A stretch of DNA of 47,854 nt, from NCBI GenBank assembly GCA_021202015.1, contig JAJQDV010000032.1, forward strand, positions 84,463 to 132,316, in the 5' to 3' direction. The position numbers and the translations under genes were made by a program. Each line of letters starts with the position of its first letter. The stretch's first letter is position 1. Source of the DNA: Clostridiales bacterium. GTDB taxonomy: Bacteria > Bacillota > Clostridia > Lachnospirales > Lachnospiraceae. Shown here one piece after another: positions 15,207-24,843 of this stretch. The notes beneath the pieces are model-generated. The model searched no databases and was not told the DNA's origin. It worked only from the letters and a program-made list of their open reading frames with translations.

Positions 15207-16727
15207 ATGAAATATATTTTAAGCAGCGCACAGATGCAGCAGTGTGACAAAAATACCATGGAAGGCTACGGTGTGCCGTCCGCGGTCCTGATGGAGCGGG
15301 CCGCACTGGCCGCGGCGGAGGAGATTACAGACCGTTTTCCGTCGCCGTCCGCGCGCATCCTGCTGGCCTGCGGTACCGGCAACAACGGGGGAGACGGCCT
15401 TGCCATGGCGCGCCTCCTGTTTTTAAAGGGTTATACGGTGAAGGTGCTTTTTCCGGGGGATGAGGATAAATGCAGTGCGGAGGCGGCGCGTCAGCTTGGG
15501 ATTGTCCGGAAATACGGTATCCCCGTCACGGCTGATCTGCCGGAGGAGTATTATGATGTTTATGTGGACGCACTCTTCGGCATCGGTCTTTCCAGGGAGA
15601 TCGGCGGAAATTACAGAACCGTGATCGACCGGCTGAATGACCGGGCGGGCCGGAAGGTGGCGGTGGATATTCCCTCCGGGATTTCCGCGGACAGCGGGTG
15701 TGTGATGGGAACCGCTTTCCGGGCGGATCTGACCGTGACCTTCGGCTTTGCGAAGACGGGACAGATGTTTTATCCCGGCGCGGATTACTGCGGGGAACTG
15801 ATCGTGAAGGATATCGGAATCGATGAATACAGTCTGTGCGGTATCCGTCCGGCGGCCTGCATGCCTGAGATCGAAGACCTCTCCCTGCTTCCGGAACGCA
15901 GGGCGGACTCAAATAAGGGCACCTGCGGAAAGCTTCTGGTTTTCGCCGGGTCCCGAAATATGGCGGGGGCTGCGGCATTTTCCGCGCGGGCGGCATACCG
16001 GACCGGAACGGGACTGGTGAAGGTGGCGACGGAAGCTGCAAACCGTGAGATCATCCAGACGCTGGCGCCGGAGGCGATCCTTGCCGTTTATGACGAGAAG
16101 ACAGATATAGAAGATTTTGTGAGGGAACAGCTCGACTGGGCGGACGCCGTGGTTCTGGGACCCGGCATCGGGCGCTCACGGAGGGCAAAGAGCCTTGTGC
16201 GGGCCGTTCTGGGGAATGTAAAGGTTCCCTGTCTGGTGGATGCGGACGGACTGAATATCCTTTCGAAGCATCCGGACTGGCTTCCCGCGTATCAGGAGGA
16301 CTGCGCGGGGATAGATGGTGAATCTCGTCCGGCGTTTGTCTTTACGCCTCATCCGGGTGAAATGTCCCGGCTGTGCGGACAGCCCGCGGATGTGATAAAA
16401 TCAGATATTTTAAATACGGCCCGGCGGTTTGCAGACCGCAACCATGTGATCCTTGTACTGAAGGACGCCCGGACGGTCACGGCCGTGCCGGAGAGCATGT
16501 CCTATATCAACCGGACCGGAAACCACGGGATGGCGACGGCCGGCTCGGGCGACGTCCTGAGCGGGATGATCGGGTCTCTGCTGGGTCAGGGCGTGCCGGC
16601 GGATCTGGCGGCTCCTCTCGGGGTGATGATCCACGGCCTGGCCGGGGACGCGGTGGCAGAGAAAACAGGGCGGATGCCGCTGACCGCATCGGATATCATA
16701 GAGGGTATCTGTGAGGTCCTGCCCTGA
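15207..16727 (+). CDS. nnr: Bifunctional NAD(P)H-hydrate epimerase / ADP-dependent dehydratase
   Basis: 506-residue fusion that repairs damaged NAD(P)H. The N-terminal YjeF_N epimerase domain (about 1-215) has ACGTGNNGGDGLAMARLL and DALFGIGLSREI. The C-terminal ribokinase-like dehydratase (about 225-505) has GTCGKLLVFAGSRNMAGAA, LVDADGLNIL, FTPHPGEMSRL and GNHGMATAGSGDVLSGM. Length and domain order are standard. An AAAGGA site precedes the ATG. It is followed by alr after 57 bases, a common Firmicutes order. Confidence 0.96.
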   Translation: MKYILSSAQMQQCDKNTMEGYGVPSAVLMERAALAAAEEITDRFPSPSARILLACGTGNNGGDGLAMARLLFLKGYTVKVLFPGDEDKCSAEAARQLGIVRKYGIPVTADLPEEYYDVYVDALFGIGLSREIGGNYRTVIDRLNDRAGRKVAVDIPSGISADSGCVMGTAFRADLTVTFGFAKTGQMFYPGADYCGELIVKDIGIDEYSLCGIRPAACMPEIEDLSLLPERRADSNKGTCGKLLVFAGSRNMAGAAAFSARAAYRTGTGLVKVATEAANREIIQTLAPEAILAVYDEKTDIEDFVREQLDWADAVVLGPGIGRSRRAKSLVRAVLGNVKVPCLVDADGLNILSKHPDWLPAYQEDCAGIDGESRPAFVFTPHPGEMSRLCGQPADVIKSDILNTARRFADRNHVILVLKDARTVTAVPESMSYINRTGNHGMATAGSGDVLSGMIGSLLGQGVPADLAAPLGVMIHGLAGDAVAEKTGRMPLTASDIIEGICEVLP

Positions 16728-16784
16728 TTTAAGAGAACAGGTAATGATTCAGGACAGTTACGGGAAAAACAGGAGTTTGAAATC

Positions 16785-17954
16785 ATGAGACAATATCGCA
16801 GAATATGCGCCGAGATCGATCTGGACAGCTTTGAGCACAATTTAAACGAGATCAGATCTCTTATATCCCCGGACACACAGGTCTGTGCCGTGATCAAGAC
16901 AGACGGCTACGGACACGGCGCGGCGGCTCTGGCCGGGATCATGGAGCACAGGGAGGAGATCTGGGGATATGCGGTCGCTACGGTGGAGGAGGCAAAGATC
17001 CTGCGCCGGTCCGGCATGAAAAAGCCGATCCTCATTCTCGGATATGTATTCGAAGAGGGAATGGATACCATGATTGATCTGGATATACGTCCAACCGTAT
17101 TTTCCCTTTCCGAGGCGCGGGAGCTGTCCGAAGCGGCGGTCAGAAAACAAAAGACCGCGAGGCTGCATGTGAAACTGGATACGGGGATGAGCCGGATCGG
17201 GTTTCAGTGTACGGAAGAATCCGCGGAGACCATCGCACAGATCGCGGCTTTGCCGAATATTTTGATAGAGGGGATTTTCACACACTTTGCCAGGGCGGAT
17301 GAGACAGATAAGACTTTTTCAAAGGAACAGGCGGAGTTGTTTTTTAAGATGGTTGAGCGGCTGAAGCGCCGCGGGATCGACATTCCGCTGCGGCATCTCT
17401 CAAACAGCGCCGCGGTCGTGGATCTGCCGCAATACAACTTGGATATGGTGAGAGCGGGTATCATCCTGTACGGTCTGTGGCCGTCGGAGGAGGTCAGAAA
17501 AGAACGGATCGATCTGAGACCGATCCTGACACTGAAAAGCCATGTCGTGCATGTAAAAACCCTTGAGGAGGGGCGGACGATCAGCTATGGCGGTACATAC
17601 CGGGTGAAGGGAACGCAGACGATCGCCACCATTCCCGCGGGATACGGGGACGGCTATCCCAGGGCTCTGTCAAACAAAGGCTATGTGCTGATTCACGGAA
17701 AAAAGGCTCCGATCTGCGGGAGGGTCTGTATGGATCAGTTTATGGTGGACGTTACAAAGATCGATCAGGTGAAGCCGGGGGATGAAGTCGTCCTTGTCGG
17801 AAGAGACGGGGATGAACAGATTACCATGGAGGAGATCGGTGCGATCTCCGGCCGGTTTAACTATGAATTCGCCTGTGACCTCGGAAAGCGGATTCCGCGT
17901 GTCTACTTCAGGCACGGGGAGGCTTTTGCGGAACATACTTATTTTGAAGAATAA
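16785..17954 (+). CDS. alr: Alanine racemase
   Basis: 389-residue PLP-dependent enzyme making D-alanine for peptidoglycan. The PLP lysine lies in VCAVIKTDGYGHGAAAL (Lys about residue 38). Also present are the substrate-binding region KLDTGMSRIGF, HLSNSAAV, and the C-terminal-domain catalytic tyrosine in ISYGGTYRVKG with IPAGYGDGYPRALSN and GRVCMDQFMVDV. AGGAG precedes the ATG. Its position before a MazF-type gene matches the alr-ndoA layout of Bacillus. Confidence 0.97.
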   Translation: MRQYRRICAEIDLDSFEHNLNEIRSLISPDTQVCAVIKTDGYGHGAAALAGIMEHREEIWGYAVATVEEAKILRRSGMKKPILILGYVFEEGMDTMIDLDIRPTVFSLSEARELSEAAVRKQKTARLHVKLDTGMSRIGFQCTEESAETIAQIAALPNILIEGIFTHFARADETDKTFSKEQAELFFKMVERLKRRGIDIPLRHLSNSAAVVDLPQYNLDMVRAGIILYGLWPSEEVRKERIDLRPILTLKSHVVHVKTLEEGRTISYGGTYRVKGTQTIATIPAGYGDGYPRALSNKGYVLIHGKKAPICGRVCMDQFMVDVTKIDQVKPGDEVVLVGRDGDEQITMEEIGAISGRFNYEFACDLGKRIPRVYFRHGEAFAEHTYFEE

Positions 17955-18083
17955 CTTCTGTTTTCGGAAAATGCAGTCCGCGCAGAAAAGGATCCTTTTT
18001 TTCGGAAAAGACCGGATCTTATGAATACACTCTCAGAAAATGGAAATACTCGACTTTAAGAAAACGAAACCGGAGAGTGTAAA

Positions 18084-18431
18084 ATGGTGATTCGAAGAGG
18101 AGATGTTTATTACGCGGATTTGCGGCCGGTGGTCGGCTCGGAGCAGGGCGGCGTGCGGCCGGTTCTTATTATTCAGAATGATATCGGAAACCGTCACAGC
18201 CCGACGGTGATCTGCGCCGCCATCACATCGCGGATGAATAAGGCGAAGCTGCCGACGCATATTGAGCTGAGCGCGGTTCGGTATCATATGGTGAAGGACT
18301 CCGTGATCCTGCTGGAGCAGCTGCGCACCGTTGACAAAATGCGTCTGAAAGAGAAAATCTGTCATCTGGACGGAGATATTATGAGAAAGGTAAACCGGGC
18401 GCTTCAGATCAGTCTTGAGATAAATACATAG
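18084..18431 (+). CDS. MazF/PemK (NdoA) family endoribonuclease toxin
   Basis: 115-residue protein with all MazF-family features: [13 protein letters not shown], the [11 protein letters not shown] strand containing the conserved Arg, the AAITSR segment and [13 protein letters not shown]. Such toxins cut mRNA at short motifs. In Bacillus the antitoxin NdoAI (about 90 residues) is encoded between alr and ndoA. Here the 129-base gap holds no reading frame able to encode one, so the toxin is an apparent orphan at this locus. GGAGAG precedes the ATG. Downstream is an independent promoter. Confidence 0.92.
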   Translation: MVIRRGDVYYADLRPVVGSEQGGVRPVLIIQNDIGNRHSPTVICAAITSRMNKAKLPTHIELSAVRYHMVKDSVILLEQLRTVDKMRLKEKICHLDGDIMRKVNRALQISLEINT

Positions 18432-18435
18432 CTTC

Positions 18436-18464
18436 TTGACTATTTAAAATGAAGATGCTATTAT
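18436..18464 (+). promoter_or_regulatory. Sigma-A type promoter for the CorC-like gene
   Basis: TTGACT, 17-base spacer, TATTAT, starting five bases after the mazF stop; start of the CBS-domain gene is 60 bases downstream. Confidence 0.75.
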
Positions 18465-18523
18465 GAGACGCGATTATAATCTATTGTGAAACGCCGGACA
18501 GGGCATGGAAGGAGAAGGAACAG

Positions 18524-19432
18524 ATGGAAGACGACAGTATTCCCTTAGCCCATTTTTCGAAGGGTATCAGAAAGCTTTTAAATAAAGAAAAGTCGGTGAA
18601 TCAGGAGGAGGAGATCCAGAACGAGATCCGCACCATGGTGGATGAGGGGCATGAACAGGGCCTTTTCAAGGAGAGCGAGGCGGAGATGATCAAGAACATT
18701 TTCGACCTGGACGAGACGGAGGCGCGGGATATCATGACGCACCGCAGGCACATTGTGTCTGTTGACGGGACGATGGCCTTCCGGGATTTTCTGCTGTTTA
18801 TACAGGAACAGGGATTTTCCCGCTATCCGGTTTATCTCGACGACCCGGATAATATCATCGGAGTCATACATATCAGGGATGTTCTGAATCTCGTACTGGA
18901 TCCGGACATGATGCATGTCCCGCTTGAAAAGATCCCGGATCTTGTATCTCCGATTCCCTTTGTTCCGGAAAAGCGAAGCATAGATATTTTATTTCGAAAA
19001 ATGCAGTCCGCGAAATCCCACATGGTGATCGTGGTGGACGAGTACGGTCAGATTTCAGGATTGATCACAATGGAGGACATCCTGGAGGAGATCGTGGGGA
19101 ATATTTTTGATGAGCACGATGAGGAGGAGGCGCATATCCTGAGCCAGAAGGACGGCGCTTTTCTGATCAGCGGGATGGCTGAGCTGGACGAGGTGTACGA
19201 GACGCTGGGCATAGAGGATGAGGAGAGCCTGGAGGATTTTGATACCCTGAACGGCTACCTCATTTCCAGGATCGACCGGATTCCGTCGGACGGTGAGACA
19301 TTTCATATTTCAGAGAACGGATGGCGTTTTGAGGTCCTCTCTGTCAGGGACAGGATCATTCAGAGCGTACGCGTTACCAGAGAAGACAAGGAGGACAAGA
19401 CATGTCAGGACATTCCAAATTCGCAAACATAA
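18524..19432 (+). CDS. CorC/HlyC-like CBS-domain protein
   Basis: 302-residue soluble member of the hemolysin-C/CorC family. After a charged N-terminus (residues 1-60) come paired CBS domains (about 65-185; [65 protein letters not shown]) and the C-terminal transporter-associated domain (about 205-285). No DUF21 membrane domain is present, so it resembles E. coli CorC rather than CNNM-type exporters. A role in Mg2+/Co2+ homeostasis is suggested for the family; the haemolysin name is historical. It overlaps yebC by 31 bases. Confidence 0.9.
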   Translation: MEDDSIPLAHFSKGIRKLLNKEKSVNQEEEIQNEIRTMVDEGHEQGLFKESEAEMIKNIFDLDETEARDIMTHRRHIVSVDGTMAFRDFLLFIQEQGFSRYPVYLDDPDNIIGVIHIRDVLNLVLDPDMMHVPLEKIPDLVSPIPFVPEKRSIDILFRKMQSAKSHMVIVVDEYGQISGLITMEDILEEIVGNIFDEHDEEEAHILSQKDGAFLISGMAELDEVYETLGIEDEESLEDFDTLNGYLISRIDRIPSDGETFHISENGWRFEVLSVRDRIIQSVRVTREDKEDKTCQDIPNSQT

Positions 19433-20130
19433 AGCATAAAAAGGAGAAAAATGACGCCGCGAGAGGCAAGATTTTTACGATCATCGGCCGTGAGATCGCG
19501 GTCGCCGTGAAGGAGGGCGGACCGGATCCGGCGAACAACAGCAAGCTCCGCGACGTCATCGCGAAGGCCAAGGCCAACAACATGCCGAACGATACCATTG
19601 AGCGCGGTATCAAGAAGGCGGCCGGCGACGCGAACTCGGTCAACTATGTGGCGGCTACCTATGAGGGATACGGACCGGGCGGTACGGCGATCATTGTGGA
19701 TACCCTGACGGATAATAAGAACCGCACGGCAGCGAATGTCCGCAGCGCGTTTACCAAGGGAAAGGGCAATGTCGGGACGCAGGGCTGTGTTTCGTTTATG
19801 TTCGACAGGAAAGGCCAGATCATCATTGATAAGGAAGAATGTGAGATGGACGCCGACGATCTGATGATGGCAGCGCTTGACGCGGGCGCGGAGGACTTCT
19901 CGGAGGAGGAGGACAGCTACGAGGTGATCACGGATCCGGATTCCTTCAGCGAGGTTCGTCAGGCACTGGAGGACGCGGGGATCGCGATGGCGAGTGCCGA
20001 GGTGACCATGCTTCCGCAGAATTATGTTACGCTGACCAGCGAGCAGGATATCAGTAATATCAACCGCATTCTGGATCTGCTGGATGAGGACGACGACGTG
20101 CAGCAGGTGTATCATAACTGGGATGAGTGA
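19402..20130 (+). CDS. yebC: YebC/PmpR family transcriptional or translational regulator
   Basis: 242-residue member of the universal YebC family, all three domains present: [20 protein letters not shown] at the N-terminus, [32 protein letters not shown] and the acidic C-terminal [11 protein letters not shown]. Described as DNA-binding regulators and more recently, for YebC2-type proteins, as relieving ribosome stalling at proline-rich sequences. The AAGGAGG site lies inside the upstream gene, so translation is coupled. Confidence 0.95.
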   Translation: MSGHSKFANIKHKKEKNDAARGKIFTIIGREIAVAVKEGGPDPANNSKLRDVIAKAKANNMPNDTIERGIKKAAGDANSVNYVAATYEGYGPGGTAIIVDTLTDNKNRTAANVRSAFTKGKGNVGTQGCVSFMFDRKGQIIIDKEECEMDADDLMMAALDAGAEDFSEEEDSYEVITDPDSFSEVRQALEDAGIAMASAEVTMLPQNYVTLTSEQDISNINRILDLLDEDDDVQQVYHNWDE

Positions 20131-20160
20131 TCAGTCCGGGATGAAAAAGAAACACCGGTA

Positions 20161-20191
20161 AACCTCTGTGAGCAATCATGGAGGTTTTTCT
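20161..20191 (+). terminator. Probable terminator after yebC
   Basis: AAACCTC and GAGGTTT form a 7-bp stem with a 14-base loop, followed by TTTC. Moderate strength; it separates yebC from queH. Confidence 0.55.
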
Positions 20192-20213
20192 GTGCCCAAA
20201 GAGCGGATATTTA

Positions 20214-20242
20214 TTGTAAAAGCAGAGGAAATCATTTATAAT
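20214..20242 (+). promoter_or_regulatory. Promoter immediately upstream of queH
   Basis: TTGTAA, 17-base spacer, TATAAT. The predicted transcript starts about 20249, only a few bases before the ATG at 20252. Confidence 0.6.
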
Positions 20243-20251
20243 AACAAAACC

Positions 20252-20908
20252 ATGAAGACAAATTATCAAAAGGAACTGGACGGTTTGCTGGAGCGGATCA
20301 AAAACCAGGAGGGGCTGCCGCGCCTGCTGCTCCACAGCTGCTGCGCGCCCTGCAGCAGTTATGTGCTGGAGTATCTGTCGGAATACTTTTCCATCACTGT
20401 TTTTTATTATAATCCGAATATCACGGAGCCGGAGGAGTACCGGCGCAGGGTGGAGGAACAGAAGCGCCTGATTGCAGAGCTGCCGGTTCGATATCCGGTC
20501 GCTTTCCTGGAGGGGGCGTATGAGCCGGACCGATTTTTTCAGATGGCGGAAGGACTGGAGCGGATTCCCGAAGGAGGAGAGCGCTGCCTGCGCTGTTTTG
20601 CGCTTCGCCTGTCGGAGACGGCGAGGACGGCGGACGCGGGACGGTTTGACTATTTCACGACGACGCTGACAATCAGTCCGCTGAAAAATGCAGAGGCGCT
20701 GAATGAGATCGGGGAACAGGCGGCGAAGTCCTGCCGGCATGCCGCGTTTTTGCCTTCGGATTTTAAAAAGAAAAACGGTTATAAGCGGTCGGTGGAGCTC
20801 TCACGGATATACGGGCTGTACCGGCAGGATTACTGCGGCTGTATCTATTCGAAGGCAGAGCGGGAGGCTGCCCGCCGCTGCATGGAGGAAAAGATAGAAA
20901 CCGGATGA
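20252..20908 (+). CDS. queH: Epoxyqueuosine reductase QueH
   Basis: 218-residue QueH (DUF208) enzyme for the last step of queuosine synthesis in tRNA, the oxygen- and cobalamin-independent alternative to QueG. Cysteine sets are all present: C30-C31-A-P-C34 (LLLHSCCAPCSSYVLE), RCLRCFALRL and RQDYCGCIYS; also FYYNPNITEPEEY and DYFTTTLTISPLKN. An in-frame extension to 20168 exists, but family proteins begin at MxxNYQKELD and the promoter is inside the extension. No clear ribosome site precedes the chosen start. Confidence 0.92.
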   Translation: MKTNYQKELDGLLERIKNQEGLPRLLLHSCCAPCSSYVLEYLSEYFSITVFYYNPNITEPEEYRRRVEEQKRLIAELPVRYPVAFLEGAYEPDRFFQMAEGLERIPEGGERCLRCFALRLSETARTADAGRFDYFTTTLTISPLKNAEALNEIGEQAAKSCRHAAFLPSDFKKKNGYKRSVELSRIYGLYRQDYCGCIYSKAEREAARRCMEEKIETG

Positions 20909-21007
20909 GGGTGTGACCTGACGAACGGGAGTGCCGGAAGGCGTAACCGGACGCAGGAAGTTCCAAAGTGCGGATATGAATAGAAAAGTTGAGAAAGGAA
21001 GGATCAC

Positions 21008-22435
21008 ATGGCACAGTTATGGGGAGGAAGATTTACAAAAGAGACGGACAAACTGGTATACAATTTTAATGCGTCCATTTCTTTTGACAAAAAGTTTTAT
21101 AAACAGGATATCGAGGGCAGCATCGCGCATGTCCGCATGCTCGGGAAGCAGGGCATTCTGACGGAGGAGGAGATGCAGGCCATCGTAAAGACGCTTGAGG
21201 AGATCTGCTGCGATGTGGACGAGGGCAGGCTTGCGATCACGGACGAGTATGAGGATATCCACAGCTTTGTGGAGGCGAATCTGATCGACCGGCTCGGCGA
21301 CACCGGGAAAAAGCTGCACACGGGGCGCAGCCGGAATGATCAGGTCGCCCTGGACATGCGGCTTTATACGAGGCTTGAGGTGCTGTATACGGACGCGCTG
21401 GTAAAAGAACTGCTGGAGGTGCTGTTAAAGCTGATGGAGGAGCACACGGAAACGATCATGCCGGGGTTCACACATCTGCAGAAGGCGCAGCCGATCACGC
21501 TGGCGCATCATATGGGCGCTTATTTTGAGATGTTTGAGCGGGATCGGAGCCGCCTGCATGATATCTATATGCGTATGAATTACTGCCCGCTCGGAGCCGG
21601 AGCGCTGGCGGGGACGACTTATCCCCTGGACCGGGAATATACGGCGGAACTGATGGGCTTTGCCGGACCGACGTTAAACAGCATGGACTCGGTGTCCGAC
21701 CGGGACTATGTGATCGAGTTCCTGTCCGCGCTGTCTACGATCATGATGCACCTGAGCCGTTTCTGCGAGGAGGTCATCATCTGGAACTCGAATGAGTATC
21801 AGTTCGTGGAGATCGACGACGCTTACAGCACCGGCAGCAGTATCATGCCGCAGAAGAAGAACCCCGATATCGCGGAACTGGTTCGCGGGAAGACAGGGCG
21901 CGTCTACGGGGCATTGATGTCGATCCTGACCACGATGAAGGGAATTCCGCTTGCCTATAATAAGGACATGCAGGAGGACAAGGAGCTGACGTTTGACGCC
22001 ATCGATACGGTAAAGGGCTGTCTCGCGCTGTTTACCGGCATGATTTCTACGATGAAGTTTGATAAGGAGAGGATGAACGCGAGCGCCCGCCATGGTTTTA
22101 CGAACGCGACGGACGCGGCGGATTATCTGGTCAATCACGGCGTGCCGTTCCGGGACGCCCACGGGATCGTCGGACGCATCGTGCTGTACTGTATTGAGCG
22201 CGGCATTGCCATCGATGACATGTCGCTCCATGAACTGAAGGAGATCTGCCCGGTGTTTGAGGAGGATATTTACGAGGCGATTTCCATGGAGACCTGTGTA
22301 AATAAACGCCTGACTGTCGGCGCGCCCGGGAAAGAGGCAATGGAGAAGGTGATCGCTGTTAAAAAGGAGTATTTGGAACGTGACTGGCAGGATGAGGTGA
22401 AAAAAGGGGTTGCTTTTTGCGGAAGTATGTTGTAA
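21008..22435 (+). CDS. argH: Argininosuccinate lyase
   Basis: 475 residues, normal length; last step of arginine synthesis, cleaving argininosuccinate to arginine and fumarate. The N-terminus [20 protein letters not shown], the [13 protein letters not shown] segment, the catalytic-region [13 protein letters not shown] signature (about residues 279-291) and the C-terminal [13 protein letters not shown] are all intact. AAAGGAAGG precedes the ATG. No other arg gene is in the window, so argH is apparently detached from the pathway cluster. Confidence 0.97.
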   Translation: MAQLWGGRFTKETDKLVYNFNASISFDKKFYKQDIEGSIAHVRMLGKQGILTEEEMQAIVKTLEEICCDVDEGRLAITDEYEDIHSFVEANLIDRLGDTGKKLHTGRSRNDQVALDMRLYTRLEVLYTDALVKELLEVLLKLMEEHTETIMPGFTHLQKAQPITLAHHMGAYFEMFERDRSRLHDIYMRMNYCPLGAGALAGTTYPLDREYTAELMGFAGPTLNSMDSVSDRDYVIEFLSALSTIMMHLSRFCEEVIIWNSNEYQFVEIDDAYSTGSSIMPQKKNPDIAELVRGKTGRVYGALMSILTTMKGIPLAYNKDMQEDKELTFDAIDTVKGCLALFTGMISTMKFDKERMNASARHGFTNATDAADYLVNHGVPFRDAHGIVGRIVLYCIERGIAIDDMSLHELKEICPVFEEDIYEAISMETCVNKRLTVGAPGKEAMEKVIAVKKEYLERDWQDEVKKGVAFCGSML

Positions 22436-22575
22436 TATAGCCAACGGAGCGACAAATGTTCGCAGGTGACGGACATTCGAGGGAAGATGTTTTGCGATAT
22501 GTCCGTATCATGATGTATAAGGGGAAATCAAAGGGGATGCGGCAGCATACCCATCAGAATTCGGAGGATGACGAA

Positions 22576-23667
22576 ATGAGTGAGAAATTAAAAGTCGGAA
22601 TTTTAGGCGGGACCGGAATGGTCGGACAGCGCTTTATCTCCCTGCTGGAGAACCATCCCTGGTTTGAAGTAACCACGATCGCGGCGAGCCCGCGCTCCGC
22701 GGGGAAACGCTACGAGGATGCCATCGGCAGCCGTTGGAAGATGACGACGCCGATGCCCGACGCGGTGAAGGATATCATTGTCATGAATGTAAATGAGGTA
22801 GAGAAGGTCTCCGCCGGAGTGGATTTCCTTTTCAGCGCCGTGGATATGTCCAAGGATGAGATCAAAGCCATTGAGGAGGCTTATGCGAAGACGGAGACGC
22901 CGGTTGTATCCAACAACAGCGCGCATCGCTGGACGCCGGATGTGCCGATGGTCGTGCCGGAGATCAATCCGCAGCATATGGACGTCATACAGTATCAGAA
23001 AAAACGCCTCGGGACGACGAGAGGGTTTATCGCGGTAAAGCCGAACTGTTCGATTCAGTCCTACGCGCCGGCCCTTACCGCCTGGAAGGAGTTTGAACCG
23101 TATGAGGTGGTGGCGACCACCTATCAGGCAATCTCAGGCGCTGGGAAGACCTTTCAGGACTGGCCCGAGATGCTGGGAAATGTCATTCCCTATATCGGAG
23201 GAGAGGAAGAAAAGTCCGAGAAGGAACCGCTTCGTCTCTGGGGAGAGATCGATGCGAAGCAGGGTGTGATCGTTCCGGCTTCCTCGCCGATCATCACCTG
23301 TCAGTGCATACGTGTTCCGGTGCTGAACGGCCATACAGCCGCAGTGTTTGTGAAGTTTCGTAAAAAAGTGACGAAGGAGCAGTTGATCGGGAAGCTGGTT
23401 TCTTTTTCCGGGATTCCGCAGGAGCTGAATCTTCCGAGCGCGCCGAAGCAGTTCATACGTTACATGGAGGAGGATAACCGTCCGCAGGTGCAGCTGGATG
23501 TAGATTACGAGAACGGCATGGGCGTCAGCATCGGCCGTCTTCGCGAAGACACCGTATATGACTGGAAATTTGTCGGGCTTTCCCATAATACGATCCGCGG
23601 TGCGGCGGGGGGAGCGGTGCTCTGTGCGGAACTGCTAACGGCACAGAAGTATATCACAAAGAAATAG
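22576..23667 (+). CDS. asd: Aspartate-semialdehyde dehydrogenase (archaeal/fungal type)
   Basis: 363-residue NADP enzyme converting aspartyl phosphate to aspartate semialdehyde for lysine, threonine, methionine and cell wall synthesis. The NADP loop is GILGGTGMVGQRFISLL, the catalytic cysteine C158 lies in KPNCSIQ, and the C-terminal GAAGGAVLCAELL is typical. The long KRYEDAIGSRWKM region and length place it with the archaeal/fungal clade rather than the E. coli type. A longer frame opens at 22456, but GGAGG nine bases before 22576 and the family N-terminus decide for 22576. Confidence 0.95.
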   Translation: MSEKLKVGILGGTGMVGQRFISLLENHPWFEVTTIAASPRSAGKRYEDAIGSRWKMTTPMPDAVKDIIVMNVNEVEKVSAGVDFLFSAVDMSKDEIKAIEEAYAKTETPVVSNNSAHRWTPDVPMVVPEINPQHMDVIQYQKKRLGTTRGFIAVKPNCSIQSYAPALTAWKEFEPYEVVATTYQAISGAGKTFQDWPEMLGNVIPYIGGEEEKSEKEPLRLWGEIDAKQGVIVPASSPIITCQCIRVPVLNGHTAAVFVKFRKKVTKEQLIGKLVSFSGIPQELNLPSAPKQFIRYMEEDNRPQVQLDVDYENGMGVSIGRLREDTVYDWKFVGLSHNTIRGAAGGAVLCAELLTAQKYITKK

Positions 23668-23692
23668 CAGGACCTTTAAGAAGCGGCCGGGA

Positions 23693-24397
23693 TCACGTCA
23701 ATTCGTATTTCGACCGCTCCTTTTTTATGTGTTCCTCCGGATGCTTTCCGCCCCGCCGGTCCAGCAGGGTGGCGACGCCGCCCCACAGCGCAAGGGGGAT
23801 ACAGGCGTAGATGCTTTTTAATCCCCACGCTCTCATGCAGAACCAGGCGAAGACGACGCCCGCGTGAAAGCAGAGCAGGGTTCCGCCGAAAAACAGGAAC
23901 CGGGCCAGATGTTTCGGATCCCGGTCGCATATGTATTCGGTCAGCCCGGCAAAACACTGCCGGACATTGTTGGTGGAAAATACGGTGGAGCTGCTGAAAC
24001 CGGAAGCCTGGGTAAAGGCCAGCCACTGCACGGCTGCCGCAAAAAACATCGGATACAGCGCCAGCACCGGATCCGCGCCAGCCGGAATCTGAGCCAGAAT
24101 GACGCAGGCGATGATGTCGATTGCGATTGCCAGATACCGGAAGTCATTGTTTTTTGCGCGTCGGGCCGCAAGGGTGGCAAATACAATTCCGCCGATGTAG
24201 ATCAGCATGGCTCCGAACCGCACCAGGAATTCGGCCCTGGAGCCGCTTAATCCCGCCGCGAACAGATAGATCAGATTCGCGGTTTCGGAGGAGCCGAACG
24301 TTTCACTTCTGTTTAATATGGAATAGACACCAAAAAAGCCGCCGACTGCCGCCATACTGTGATGGGCCGCGGCCGCGCGGTGTTCCTGCATGTACAT
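23693..24397 (-). CDS. YoaK family (DUF1275) membrane protein
   Basis: 234-residue membrane protein of the DUF1275/YoaK family with about six helices. Landmarks are AAVGGFFGVYSILNR near the N-terminus, FAAGLSGSRAEFLVRFGAMLIYIGG, the AVQWLAFTQASGFSSSTVFSTNN segment, and a C-terminal tail rich in Lys/Glu. Function is unknown. A TGAGG site precedes the start. It converges on asd and diverges from hydF; its 3' end carries a T-rich stretch on the opposite strand next to a 5-bp GC stem, which may terminate asd. Confidence 0.88.
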   Translation of the reverse strand: MYMQEHRAAAAHHSMAAVGGFFGVYSILNRSETFGSSETANLIYLFAAGLSGSRAEFLVRFGAMLIYIGGIVFATLAARRAKNNDFRYLAIAIDIIACVILAQIPAGADPVLALYPMFFAAAVQWLAFTQASGFSSSTVFSTNNVRQCFAGLTEYICDRDPKHLARFLFFGGTLLCFHAGVVFAWFCMRAWGLKSIYACIPLALWGGVATLLDRRGGKHPEEHIKKERSKYELT

Positions 24398-24606
24398 AGT
24401 TTAACCTCATTTCCCTGTATAAATTGACTGAATGCTTTATTTCCCGGATGGAAACAGGTTCTCATTCGAATGTTCTCATTTCCGGCAATGGTCGGTTTGA
24501 ATGGTTCGTTTCATTTATCATACAATAAAAGCAGAGAAGTTTTCAAGACAAATACGGATTTTTCTGCATTTCTACAAAGTTTGACATTATAAGGCCAGAG
24601 TTTGTA

Positions 24607-24635
24607 TTGACAAACTACGGCATGGATAATAATAT
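24607..24635 (+). promoter_or_regulatory. Sigma-A type promoter for hydF
   Basis: TTGACA, 17-base spacer, TAATAT, giving a leader of about 200 bases before the hydF start. The 24398-24606 stretch upstream is AT-rich with no gene seen; a second TTGACA at 24581 lacks a good -10. Confidence 0.65.
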
Positions 24636-24773
24636 AAAACATATAAAAAACATCATTCATCTGACCATAAGGAGCAGACCTGAAGGGGAAGACAAGTGAT
24701 CGTAGACAGAAACATATGCTTTTTCTGTTGTTCCTGACTGCGCAGCAGCCATGTTCATTCATGTAAAAGCGGA

Positions 24774-24822
24774 GCCTGTGTTACCCTTGTACCCGTTTTG
24801 GGCGCAGGGTTTTTTGTTTTTT
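24774..24822 (+). terminator. Hairpin with U-run in the hydF leader (possible attenuator)
   Basis: CCTGTG pairs with CGCAGG, with an inner CCC-GTTTT-GGG stem, followed directly by GTTTTTTGTTTTTTA. It has the form of an intrinsic terminator but lies only 22 bases before the hydF ATG and downstream of the only good promoter. Confidence 0.55.
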
Positions 24823-24843
24823 ATAAGAAATGGAGGCGTGAAT

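Noticed and set aside
17964..19008. 15-base identity AAAATGCAGTCCGCG after alr and inside the CorC-like gene
   Set aside because: About one such match is expected by chance in 48 kb, and the flanks do not align.
22436..22575. Riboswitch in the leader of asd (lysine type is common there)
   Set aside because: The gap from argH is only 140 bases, without the long multi-stem architecture or conserved segments of a lysine riboswitch.
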